A DNA stretch of 64,000 nucleotides from contig NZ_JAIMCG010000016.1 of the NCBI RefSeq assembly GCF_019795295.1, positions 1-64,000 of the forward strand, in the 5' to 3' direction. Source of the stretch: Cupriavidus sp. AU9028 (lineage in GTDB: Bacteria; Pseudomonadota; Gammaproteobacteria; Burkholderiales; Burkholderiaceae). Of the stretch, positions 38,464 to 46,342 are shown piece by piece. Position 1 is the stretch's first letter. Each line of letters begins with the position of its first letter. Below the pieces are notes generated by a model. That model made no database searches. It saw only the letters and a list, made by a program, of their open reading frames with translations, and was not told where the DNA came from. The translations under genes and the position numbers were made by a program.

Positions 38464-39689
38464 TGCGGCATAGCACGAAAGCTACGGACGTCTCTGACGT
38501 TACCGATGCCCAGGAGCGAACCGTCAAGGGGAAGCTCCCACGGAACATTGTCATGGCTATGGGAGTGATTGGCGCCGTCCTCGTGGGCGGGCTGGGGTAC
38601 TACTTCCAATCGATCAGTGAGGATCAGATCGACGCTAAGGCAGAGCAGGAGCGCGCAGAAAGCCTGCGCCAGCGCACCAGCGGCGGCGACAACGGCCAGG
38701 CGCTGGATCAAGCAATCCGCGAGCAGGCGGACCGAGCTCGGGCAGAGGCAGAAAGACAGCGTCGGGCGGCGATCAAGCCAGACACGGGGAACACGCCCGT
38801 TCTGAAGGCGGCGGACATGATGGACCAGCCAAACACCCGGGCCGATTCAAAGAAGAATGAGCATGACGATATCTTCACCTCCTCGATCTACAAGAAGGGA
38901 GTGCGCAAGCAACAGATCGATGGGATGAAACAGGTGGCCGGTATGGCCGAGCTTACGGACCCAGCTCAAATGCGCGCGCTTCGGCAGGCCGCGGTGCTCA
39001 GGGCGGCCGGGTCAAATCCAGACACTGACGTGCCACAAGCGGCGGAGTCTGCAGACGCCCAGTTCCTCCGCGAGACTGCGGGGACGACAACCCTGCGCAC
39101 CGGCTTTGGCGGCACGCTGCCGAAGTGCACTCTCAGCAGGGGTTTCGTTATTCCTGCGATCTTCGCGGGAGGCCTGAACTCGGACAAGCCCGGCGAATTC
39201 CGGGCAACCGTCTCTCAGGACGTCTACGACACCGTGAAGGGGGATTGCAAGGTTATCCCGGCCGGCACGACGCTCGTTGGAGCATCAAGCGCGAACGTCA
39301 CCATCGGCCAGGAGCGGATTCTCGGCGCGTTTATTCGTATGCAGCTTCCAAACGGGAAATGGGTATCCCTGATGGGCATGCAGGCGTCCGATCCGAACGG
39401 CTACTCCGGCATTAGCGGCGATGTCAACAACCACTTCTGGAAGATCTTCGGCGGTGCGCTCCTGATCGGCGCATTGGAAATTGCCTTCAACGACAGCAAT
39501 ACGGCTACCACGGTCGGACCCTCTGGCTTGACCACCTACGGCAATGCGGCCGGTCAGATCGCGGGGCAAACTGCTTCGACAATCCTGAGCCGAAATCAGG
39601 GATTGCGTCCGACGATTACGACGAAGCCGGGACAGAAGATGATGGTGCAGGTCAAGCACGACATGGTGCTGGAGCCCTATCGTGATTAG
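38463..39689 (+). CDS. virB10: VirB10/TrbI-like core complex protein
   Basis: A 408-residue protein with a cytoplasmic tail, a membrane anchor at about 28-48 (NIVMAMGVIGAVLVGGLGYY), a charged, partly coiled periplasmic linker and a C-terminal TrbI barrel. The barrel includes KCTLSRGFVIPAIFAGGLNS, TVKGDCKVIPAGTTLVGASS and MVQVKHDMVLEPYRD. It spans both membranes and forms the outer pore. Its ATG overlaps the virB9 stop (TGATG). Confidence 0.92.
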   Translation: MRHSTKATDVSDVTDAQERTVKGKLPRNIVMAMGVIGAVLVGGLGYYFQSISEDQIDAKAEQERAESLRQRTSGGDNGQALDQAIREQADRARAEAERQRRAAIKPDTGNTPVLKAADMMDQPNTRADSKKNEHDDIFTSSIYKKGVRKQQIDGMKQVAGMAELTDPAQMRALRQAAVLRAAGSNPDTDVPQAAESADAQFLRETAGTTTLRTGFGGTLPKCTLSRGFVIPAIFAGGLNSDKPGEFRATVSQDVYDTVKGDCKVIPAGTTLVGASSANVTIGQERILGAFIRMQLPNGKWVSLMGMQASDPNGYSGISGDVNNHFWKIFGGALLIGALEIAFNDSNTATTVGPSGLTTYGNAAGQIAGQTASTILSRNQGLRPTITTKPGQKMMVQVKHDMVLEPYRD

Positions 39690-40476
39690 AGCCGCCGTCG
39701 GTATCGTCATGCTGCTGATCGGCTCTACGTCGCATGCCGCCACTATTCGTGCATTCGTGAGTCCGACAGCCGTCATCGTCCACGCGGAAGGAAAGGACCG
39801 GCTGCACACGGTTGATGGTACGCCCGTCCTCTACTGCGGCCTGGAGGCGTTCCTTGGCTGGTCGGCCAGACTAATTGGAGCACTGATTGAACCGGGCGCG
39901 GAAGAGGGACCCGTCGTCCACGCCGACGGAAAGAAGGTGGCGCTTAGCGGTCTGCTAGCAGGTGAGGGCTGGCTGCGGCCGCGCTCACTGAACGATCAAG
40001 CGCAGGAAGCGTTAGCTGAGCGTCGCGGTGGGTGGGCCTGTTCGCCGAAGACGGAGCCCTTCGCTCAGATGGGCCAGCGTATCGACCCGAAAGTTACCGC
40101 GGGCATCGCGATGAACGAGTCGGGGTACCGAGGTCGGCCGTGGCCGTGGACCCTCAATGTGGCCGGGCGGGGCATGTACTTCTCGACCCGGGGCGAAGCG
40201 CACGCGACTATCCAGAGCCTGCTGGCGCAGGGCCGCAGCGACTTTGACGTAGGGCTGATGCAGGTGAACTGGCGATATCACGGCCACCGGTTCCGGTCGC
40301 CATGGGAGGCGCTATCTCCGGCCACCAATATTCGGGTCGCAGAAGACATCCTCGCGGAAAACTTCCGTCGTAGCGGGTCCGCCTCCAAAGCCGTTGCCTG
40401 GTATCACAACGCGAACCCCGAGCGAGGGATGCCGTATTTCCATCGCTTTATGAAACATGTAGCCCAATTCCAATGA
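39682..40476 (+). CDS. Lytic transglycosylase with SNase-like N-terminal domain
   Basis: A 264-residue exported protein with a GTG start overlapping virB10. The signal peptide ends about residue 19 (GSTSHA-A). Residues 20-120 look like a degenerate staphylococcal-nuclease (SNase) fold: a start-strand IRAFVSPTAVIVHAE and the typical SNase end GEGWLRPRSLNDQAQEALAE then RRGGWAC. Residues 130-260 are an SLT domain with Glu145 in GIAMNESGYRGRP, DVGLMQVNWRYH and VAWYHN. It would open peptidoglycan for the secretion channel, as VirB1 does. SNase catalytic Arg/Asp/Glu residues are not evident, so that domain may bind rather than cut. Confidence 0.75.
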   Translation: MIRAAVGIVMLLIGSTSHAATIRAFVSPTAVIVHAEGKDRLHTVDGTPVLYCGLEAFLGWSARLIGALIEPGAEEGPVVHADGKKVALSGLLAGEGWLRPRSLNDQAQEALAERRGGWACSPKTEPFAQMGQRIDPKVTAGIAMNESGYRGRPWPWTLNVAGRGMYFSTRGEAHATIQSLLAQGRSDFDVGLMQVNWRYHGHRFRSPWEALSPATNIRVAEDILAENFRRSGSASKAVAWYHNANPERGMPYFHRFMKHVAQFQ

Positions 40477-41729
40477 TCAGGTCGCTCATCCTAGGTACGC
40501 TGGCACTGGCAGCGAGCGGCCATGCCTCGGCCACAAACACCGATCCACTAGACTTTGATTACCAGGTTGTCGCGCGCGCGTCGGAGCGGCCTGCACTTGT
40601 CTTCAATGACGGCTTGTCCACTTACATCCAACCGCGCAGTGGTCAAGCCGTTCATGTGGGGAACGCGGTGCAGGCCGGCCCGTATTGGATCATCGAGGGG
40701 GTGCCAGACGTCGTCCAATACACGGTCAACGGCCAACCTGTCGTCGCCCGCTGGAAACGCTCAAACTCGGTGACAGTGGAGCCGGTCAGTCCGACCACTG
40801 CACTGCCGACGCCAAGGGCCGCGGCTTTCGGACGGATGGCGCTGATCGGAAGCTACGCAACGCTTCCTTTAGTGCGGGCTGGCCGTTCGTCTCTTCCGCT
40901 AGCGCAGATGGTGAAGTCGATTGCGCCGCCTGGATGGACGGGGACCGCCCAGAAAGAGATACCGCTCACCGATGACGTGTTTGTCGAGTTGCGCGAGGGG
41001 GAAAACTGGTTGCAGGCGCTGGCGCGTGTGCTCGAGCGACGCGACCTTTACGCCGAGGTCGATTTCAGCAAGCGCAACATCTCTTTGCGCGCTGTTCCGC
41101 CGACGAGCTTCTCGCTTGTTGCGAACGCCATCTATGAAGCTGACACAGGCAGCCCGTCAGAGAACAGCCCCGCCCTTGCTACCGGCCACAGCGGCGCTGT
41201 ACCGGCGAGCGCACCAGATGCGGTGGAGGGGCCCACTCTAGCTTCAGCCTTCGGTGCGGTGGCGATCCGTGACAACAAAGACGGCAGTATCGAGATTCGG
41301 TTCGATCAGGAGCCGAAGGACCTGGTCGTGCTTGACCCCTCATCCAGAAAGCTTTGGACGAAGTGGGACGAAGACGCGCGGGTGCTGTCCTTTGCCACCG
41401 TGGATCGCTTCACCGCGACCTCCGGCGGCAACGCCGTCGAGGTGCTGCGGGTCCCGGAGATCGAATACCTGTTCCCGGCGAAGAACAGCGCGGGACTACG
41501 AATGGTATTTGAGAAGGATGGGGCAACGTACCTCAGCTTCGACAGGTCGTTGGTCAACATATCGGTGGTTGGCGACCAGCTGAAGCGGGATGGTGAACAG
41601 AGGGATCGCTACTACAAGTTCGAGGGTATTGCGTCCCGTTTGACCGTCGTTGCTGACGGCCAGGTGGTGCAGGTAGAGCGGAATCCCAGGGTTCGATTCA
41701 CCGAGCAGCCGTTAAAGGTGTCGCTGTGA
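40473..41729 (+). CDS. Secretion/pilus protein with VirB9-like and TcpQ-like parts
   Basis: A 418-residue exported protein (signal MIRSLILGTLALAASGHASA). Residues about 28-95 look like a CagX/VirB9 C-terminal beta module (FNDGLSTYIQPRSGQAVHVG, GPYWIIEGVPDVVQYTVNGQ). Residues about 145-205 resemble a TcpQ/PilL domain (GWTGTAQKEIPLTDDVFVEL then REGENWLQALARVLERRDLY). Residues 320-415 repeat the VirB9-like pattern (YLFPAKNSAGLRMVFEKDGA, SRLTVVADGQVVQVERNPRV). The gene overlaps the preceding one by 4 bases. It may link the VirB core to the type IVb pilus system; this is inferred. Confidence 0.55.
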   Translation: MIRSLILGTLALAASGHASATNTDPLDFDYQVVARASERPALVFNDGLSTYIQPRSGQAVHVGNAVQAGPYWIIEGVPDVVQYTVNGQPVVARWKRSNSVTVEPVSPTTALPTPRAAAFGRMALIGSYATLPLVRAGRSSLPLAQMVKSIAPPGWTGTAQKEIPLTDDVFVELREGENWLQALARVLERRDLYAEVDFSKRNISLRAVPPTSFSLVANAIYEADTGSPSENSPALATGHSGAVPASAPDAVEGPTLASAFGAVAIRDNKDGSIEIRFDQEPKDLVVLDPSSRKLWTKWDEDARVLSFATVDRFTATSGGNAVEVLRVPEIEYLFPAKNSAGLRMVFEKDGATYLSFDRSLVNISVVGDQLKRDGEQRDRYYKFEGIASRLTVVADGQVVQVERNPRVRFTEQPLKVSL

Positions 41730-42187
41730 CAGAGCGGGTGATGGATGCGTCCCGGGTGGCAAAGGCATTCGCCTGGCTCCTGGCATATGCGGTCGCGGGA
41801 ACTGCCCAAGCGGATTGTTTAGACGACGCGGCGCGCTTCCACGGTGTCGATCCGTTGCTCCTGCGCAGTATCGCGCTGCAGGAGTCTGGCATGAACCCCA
41901 AAGCGACCAACAGGAACGCGAACGGCTCCGAGGATATCGGCCTGATGCAGATCAACTCGATTCACCTCCCACGACTAGCCGCTTATGGCATCACGCGCAA
42001 GCACCTGTTCGATGGCTGCGTTAGCGCATATGTGGGAGCGTGGATTCTGCGCGAAAACATCCAGCGATATGGGCCAACCTGGAACGCGGTGGGCGCGTAC
42101 AACGCGGCATCGCCCGAGAAACGGCTGCGCTACGCGAACAAGATTCACACCCGATGGCAGAAGCTGCAGAGCGCGGCAATTCGATAG
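41726..42187 (+). CDS. pilT: Lytic transglycosylase, PilT/IagB type
   Basis: A 153-residue exported SLT enzyme: signal at about residues 8-29 (ending AGTAQA), DDAARFHGVDPLLLRSIALQ, catalytic Glu53 in LQESGMNP, DIGLMQINSIHLPRL and YGPTWNAVGAYNAASPEKR. Size and motifs match PilT of the R64 thin pilus and IagB-like enzymes of type III systems. The annotated GTG start overlaps the previous stop; ATG at 41741 is an alternative. It is the second transglycosylase within 2 kb. Confidence 0.85.
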   Translation: MTERVMDASRVAKAFAWLLAYAVAGTAQADCLDDAARFHGVDPLLLRSIALQESGMNPKATNRNANGSEDIGLMQINSIHLPRLAAYGITRKHLFDGCVSAYVGAWILRENIQRYGPTWNAVGAYNAASPEKRLRYANKIHTRWQKLQSAAIR

Positions 42188-42213
42188 TTCTTCAGATCAC
42201 CATATAGCTAGCT

Positions 42214-42723
42214 ATGCGCCAACATATCCGAACTACCCATATCGCCGCCGCCGCGTTGCTGATGGGCGGCCTGTCGCTCACGCCGGCGGCGCTTGCGGCC
42301 CCGCGCTCATCTGACGGTTGGCAATCGCTGCAGCCCACCGCTTCTGACAGTAAGAGGGCGGTGCAAGCCTTGTTGGCGAACGTGCCCGTGCCCGCTGCCG
42401 GCAACGCCATCTCACCTTCTCGGGGCGTCGCCTCCCCGGAAACTGCGCCAGAAGGAGCTGGCCCCGCCGGACCATACCGTCTCGTCAAAGGAGAGCCGCT
42501 GCAGCTGCAGCTCGAGAGATGGGCCGCCAGGGCCGGATGGACAGTGGTGTGGAACGTTCCGGATGGTTGGATTGTGCCGGGTGACAAGGAGTACGGAACC
42601 GACTTCGAGGCTGCCGTCCAGCGCGCTATCGAAGAACTCGCTAGCAACGGCGCCGACGTGGTCGGGGACAGTTGGCGAGGAAATCGGACGGTCATCATCA
42701 GCCAAAACGGGGTCGTGCAATGA
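42214..42723 (+). CDS. pilL: PilL/TcpQ-like thin pilus protein
   Basis: A 169-residue exported protein (signal AAAALLMGGLSLTPAALA-A). The C-terminal TcpQ domain is clear: YRLVKGEPLQLQLERWAARA then GWTVVWNVPDGWIVPGDKEY, and VGDSWRGNRTVIISQNG. R64 PilL is much longer, so this is a short form. TcpQ proteins assist secretin assembly. It is followed with a 4-base overlap by the secretin gene. Confidence 0.82.
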   Translation: MRQHIRTTHIAAAALLMGGLSLTPAALAAPRSSDGWQSLQPTASDSKRAVQALLANVPVPAAGNAISPSRGVASPETAPEGAGPAGPYRLVKGEPLQLQLERWAARAGWTVVWNVPDGWIVPGDKEYGTDFEAAVQRAIEELASNGADVVGDSWRGNRTVIISQNGVVQ

Positions 42724-44381
42724 AGATGCAAGCCAAGCGCTACACAGCAGCCGCTGTTGCGGCCAGCACTCTGCTCTCCGGCTGCGGGGCGATGGAGACC
42801 CGCAATATCCAGAACGGGATCGCCTCGGAGGCCAGAGGTCATCTGGCCGACACCCCTCGAAGCCGGCCGGTTTTCCGGGTGCATGATGGCGCCTGGCTCA
42901 TGGGGGAGAGGATTCGGGCAAGCAAGGCCCAGCCGGAGATTTATAGCAAGCAGGTGGTCTTCAGAGGGACTCTGGCTTCGTTGAACGAAGTGGCCAATTG
43001 GATCGCCCAAAGCGTTGGCGTTCGAGCGACCGTGGAGGCCTCCGCGCTGGCGGCGACTCCGGCAGGCGGAGTCGCCCAAGTCCCCGCTACGACCGTTCGC
43101 GGTGGAGGCCCTATCCCGGCTGGCGGCACGGCGCGGGTGATGGACTTGGCCGCGCCTCTGTCTGGCGGCACCGTTGTTGGCGGCGTAGTAGCGGCGCCGT
43201 TGGTCTTACGCTACGAAGGCAACTTCAAGGGCTTCCTGGAGGCGGTCGAAGCCCACTTTGGCGTCTGGTCCCGATATACGGATGGCACGGTCTCGTTCTT
43301 CCGGACAGAGACGCGTACCTTCATGCTGCCGAGCCTCGCCGATTCGACAAGCATGAGCGGTTCCATCACAACGATGGACAGTAGCGGCGGGGGCGGCGGC
43401 ACGGTTGGAGCGGGCGCAAACGGAACCAGCGCGGGGGGCGGCAGTGCCGGTCGCAGCGGGCAATCAATGAGTTCCTCGATGGAGCTGAAGCCGTGGGAGA
43501 CCATGGAGAAGACTGCTAAGGCGGTCGCGGGTGCTTCAGCTGAGGTGGTCTATGACCGGAACCTTGGGACATTGACTGTTACCGGGGACCCGGTCCAGTG
43601 CGACCGCGTCGAGCAGTTCGTCAAGAGCCTGTCGGCGATGTACGGCAAGCAGGTCGCGATCGACGTACAAGTCTACGAAGTCCGCGTAACCCGAGAGGAT
43701 AACTATGGCCTGAATCTGGCTCTTGCGTACCAGAGCTCCGGCGCGGGCACGGGCGTTTCCTTCTCCTCGCCGGGCACGCCAACGATCTCGGGTAGCTCGT
43801 CAGCATCGAGCTTGGGCGTCACGATCATGGGAGGGCCGTTTGCAGGCACTCGAGCCGTAGTGCAAGCCCTCTCTACGCTTGGCAACGTATCGCAGGTGGT
43901 ATCCCGGTCTGGCGTTACGCAGAACGGTAAGGTACTCGCCCTGCAGACGGCCACCTTGCAAGACTATGTGGCACAGGCGCAAACCACGTTAGCCGCAAAC
44001 GTGGGATCCGCAAGCTCTATCCAGACCAGCACGGTCACCTACGGCTTCACCAGCAGCTTCCTGCCAAAAGTCGTTGACGGCCGGATCATCATGAACTTTG
44101 ACATGACGCTGTCGGATCTGCTTCCTCTTGTCCCGTTCAATTCGGGCGGGGACGCCAATCGTACTTCCGTGCAGTTGCGCACCATGCCAACGAACCGGTT
44201 TAACCAGTCGGTGAACCTGAAGCCCGGCGAGTCACTGGTCCTCACCGGTCTCCGCAACCAGAAAGCAACGACAAGCAACAACGGCATCGGTGAGCCATGG
44301 ATGGCAGCACTTGGCGGAGGCATCGGTGCCTCCCGAGGCGACACGGTCATTGCGATCGTCATCTCTGCGCGACTTCTCTGA
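42720..44381 (+). CDS. pilN: PilN-type secretin lipoprotein of type IVb pilus
   Basis: A 553-residue outer-membrane secretin from MKMQAKRYTAA. Its lipobox is LLSGC. It has an N-terminal domain (QVVFRGTLASLNEVANWIAQ), a second N domain (LRYEGNFKGFLEAVEAHFGV), a Ser/Gly-rich linker (residues 220-260), an N3-like part (NLGTLTVTGDPVQCDRVEQF) and a secretin core from about residue 320. The core includes VSQVVSRSGVTQNGKVLALQ and SVQLRTMPTNRFNQSVNLKP, then GESLVLTGLR. It is the pilus exit pore. Confidence 0.92.
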   Translation: MKMQAKRYTAAAVAASTLLSGCGAMETRNIQNGIASEARGHLADTPRSRPVFRVHDGAWLMGERIRASKAQPEIYSKQVVFRGTLASLNEVANWIAQSVGVRATVEASALAATPAGGVAQVPATTVRGGGPIPAGGTARVMDLAAPLSGGTVVGGVVAAPLVLRYEGNFKGFLEAVEAHFGVWSRYTDGTVSFFRTETRTFMLPSLADSTSMSGSITTMDSSGGGGGTVGAGANGTSAGGGSAGRSGQSMSSSMELKPWETMEKTAKAVAGASAEVVYDRNLGTLTVTGDPVQCDRVEQFVKSLSAMYGKQVAIDVQVYEVRVTREDNYGLNLALAYQSSGAGTGVSFSSPGTPTISGSSSASSLGVTIMGGPFAGTRAVVQALSTLGNVSQVVSRSGVTQNGKVLALQTATLQDYVAQAQTTLAANVGSASSIQTSTVTYGFTSSFLPKVVDGRIIMNFDMTLSDLLPLVPFNSGGDANRTSVQLRTMPTNRFNQSVNLKPGESLVLTGLRNQKATTSNNGIGEPWMAALGGGIGASRGDTVIAIVISARLL

Positions 44382-44392
44382 GGGGAGCAACA

Positions 44393-45076
44393 ATGGAAAT
44401 CGTTGGACGAAACAGGCAGAGCGCCGGAACGGGACTGATCCGCGTGGCAATCATCCTTACTATGGGCGTGGCAGCCGGCGGGCAAGCGTTTGCACAAGAC
44501 CCGCGCAACCCTGCCGCTGCAGCCATTGCGGCGGGGCAAAAAATCGACGCTCCTACCCAACGTGCCGTCGGCAAAGCTGTGGAAACCGCGATCCCGGCCG
44601 CCGAGGGCAGCGGCTCGAAGGCAGAGATTGCCGCTAACGCTGCTGCGCCGAGCCCGGGGGAGCAAGCCGCGCCGGCCGGGCGGCTGACCGATGCATCGGA
44701 GCTTGCCGCGTTGCAGTCGCAACATGCTCTGTGGAAAGTGCGAGCTGAGATCGCGAAGCTCAAGGCCGAAGTGCGCCGCAGTGAAGAGGGCGGCGGGGCG
44801 CCTCTTCCATCGCCCTCCGTGGGCTTTCCTGTGTCCTTGCAGGCATCGGGTCCGATGCAGCCGGCCATTGAACGCGCCACGCCCGGCCGAGACGCCCCCA
44901 GGTTGCTGGCACTGAGGGCCTTCGACGGCGATTACAACGCGGTGTTGGAAATCGGCGGTCGCGCCGTACCTGTACAGGCGGGCGATGTGCTTGAGGGGGG
45001 CTGGAAAGTCGTAACGATCGGCGATGACGGCGTAAAGCTCGCGAACGGCAAGCGCGTCCGGACGCTGAGGCCTTGA
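44393..45076 (+). CDS. pilP: PilP type IV pilus biogenesis protein
   Basis: A 227-residue protein from MEIVGRNRQSAGTGL with AGGGGAG before the start. Signal or anchor (LIRVAIILTMGVAAGGQAFA), an Ala-rich linker, a coiled segment (ELAALQSQHALWKVRAEIAK), and the PilP end domain (LRAFDGDYNAVLEIGGRAVP, GWKVVTIGDDGVKLANGKRV). It connects the secretin with the inner-membrane assembly proteins. Confidence 0.82.
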   Translation: MEIVGRNRQSAGTGLIRVAIILTMGVAAGGQAFAQDPRNPAAAAIAAGQKIDAPTQRAVGKAVETAIPAAEGSGSKAEIAANAAAPSPGEQAAPAGRLTDASELAALQSQHALWKVRAEIAKLKAEVRRSEEGGGAPLPSPSVGFPVSLQASGPMQPAIERATPGRDAPRLLALRAFDGDYNAVLEIGGRAVPVQAGDVLEGGWKVVTIGDDGVKLANGKRVRTLRP

Positions 45077-45079
45077 GAC

Positions 45080-46342
45080 ATGGCGGAGATCCTCTATTTC
45101 CCTGGGATGAAGGGCGGGTTCGCGCTAGGACTGATCTGGCAGCACGAGGAAACTCCACCCAGCCTGCGTTCGCTTCGTGTGAGCGCGGCCGAACTCGGCC
45201 GCAGCTTCCGGTGGAGCGTTGTGCACCAGAGCCCTGCAGGTGCGATACAGAGCGGGTTCTGTGAGCCGCTTCATGGGATAAGACCCGCTTCTCTCAGGGC
45301 GCTTGCCGCAGAGGTTGCGAGTCATCATCGTGCGCCGTGGAACGGGATTTTTCATCTGGAAGGTGATCGCTACTGGTACATCGCGGTCAGGCAAGGGCAC
45401 GCGATCATCCCCGGCGGGGATCGGATCGGGACAATCAAGGATCTGACATCTCTGAGGGAGCGCCATCGGGCCTTGGGCGAGTGGTTGGAGGTCGACGGTA
45501 CCTTGCAAGATCTAGCGTCGATCGTCCGCACCACAAAGTCAACCACCGCGCTGCGGGACGTCCAGAGCGGCCCTTGGAAGGCCGCTGCGTACGCGGGCGT
45601 GGCGGTTGCCAGCTTGGCGGTCGTTGCGGGCGGCGCATGGTACTGGTATGACCAGCAACAGACGGCCGAGCGCGAAGCGCTAGCAGCCCGCCAACGGGCT
45701 TTTGCTGCTGCTCAACTTGCAAGCGAAGCTGCGAGGCGCGAGTCGAGACCTTGGGCCGCCGAAGCCGTCCCATCTGAATTTCTTAACGCCTGCCGGCGGG
45801 AATGGAACGGACAGGCACTAGCGCATTCCGGTTGGCCCCTCGCGAGCTGGCGGTGTAGGGCAGTCTCCCAGACCGCGATCGCGATTGACGTGACCTGGCA
45901 TCGAAGCGGTGGGGTAGCGCTCGACGCTCCCGGTGCCCTGTCCGAGGATGGAAATCGAGCCGCTTCTACACGGGATACCGCCACGTCCTTTGCGCCGTCG
46001 GGACCAGACATCCTGGCAGTTTCGGACGCCCGGCGTGCGCTCTGGACATACGCCCAGAGGGTCGGGGTTGCTCTTCAGGTCGCTATGCCACCGCCGCTGC
46101 TTCCCAGCGACAACGGTGCTCCTGTCGATCCATGGCTGCTGATGACAGCGGAGATCCCGTTCGGTGCGCCCCCGTGGCTGGGCCCTGGACATGGTCTGGA
46201 CACCGTGCCGGCATTGCGCCTTACTGAGATCGGCTATGACGCAGCGACAGCGGTCTGGAACGGAAAGGCGAAGATCTACGCTTTGCGGCATGGCTTGCCA
46301 CAAGCCACGCAAAGAGATGTCAACGTTGGGGGAGGAAAATGA
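45080..46342 (+). CDS. pilO: PilO-type pilin accessory protein
   Basis: A 420-residue bitopic protein. The cytoplasmic N-terminal part (residues 1-165) includes RAPWNGIFHLEGDRYWYIAV and QGHAIIPGGDRIG. A membrane segment lies at about 174-193 (AAYAGVAVASLAVVAGGAWY), then a coil (QQTAEREALAARQRAFAAAQ) and a periplasmic domain. This is the layout of thin-pilus PilO. It follows pilP after 3 bases; R64 has O before P, so the order is swapped. Confidence 0.78.
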   Translation: MAEILYFPGMKGGFALGLIWQHEETPPSLRSLRVSAAELGRSFRWSVVHQSPAGAIQSGFCEPLHGIRPASLRALAAEVASHHRAPWNGIFHLEGDRYWYIAVRQGHAIIPGGDRIGTIKDLTSLRERHRALGEWLEVDGTLQDLASIVRTTKSTTALRDVQSGPWKAAAYAGVAVASLAVVAGGAWYWYDQQQTAEREALAARQRAFAAAQLASEAARRESRPWAAEAVPSEFLNACRREWNGQALAHSGWPLASWRCRAVSQTAIAIDVTWHRSGGVALDAPGALSEDGNRAASTRDTATSFAPSGPDILAVSDARRALWTYAQRVGVALQVAMPPPLLPSDNGAPVDPWLLMTAEIPFGAPPWLGPGHGLDTVPALRLTEIGYDAATAVWNGKAKIYALRHGLPQATQRDVNVGGGK

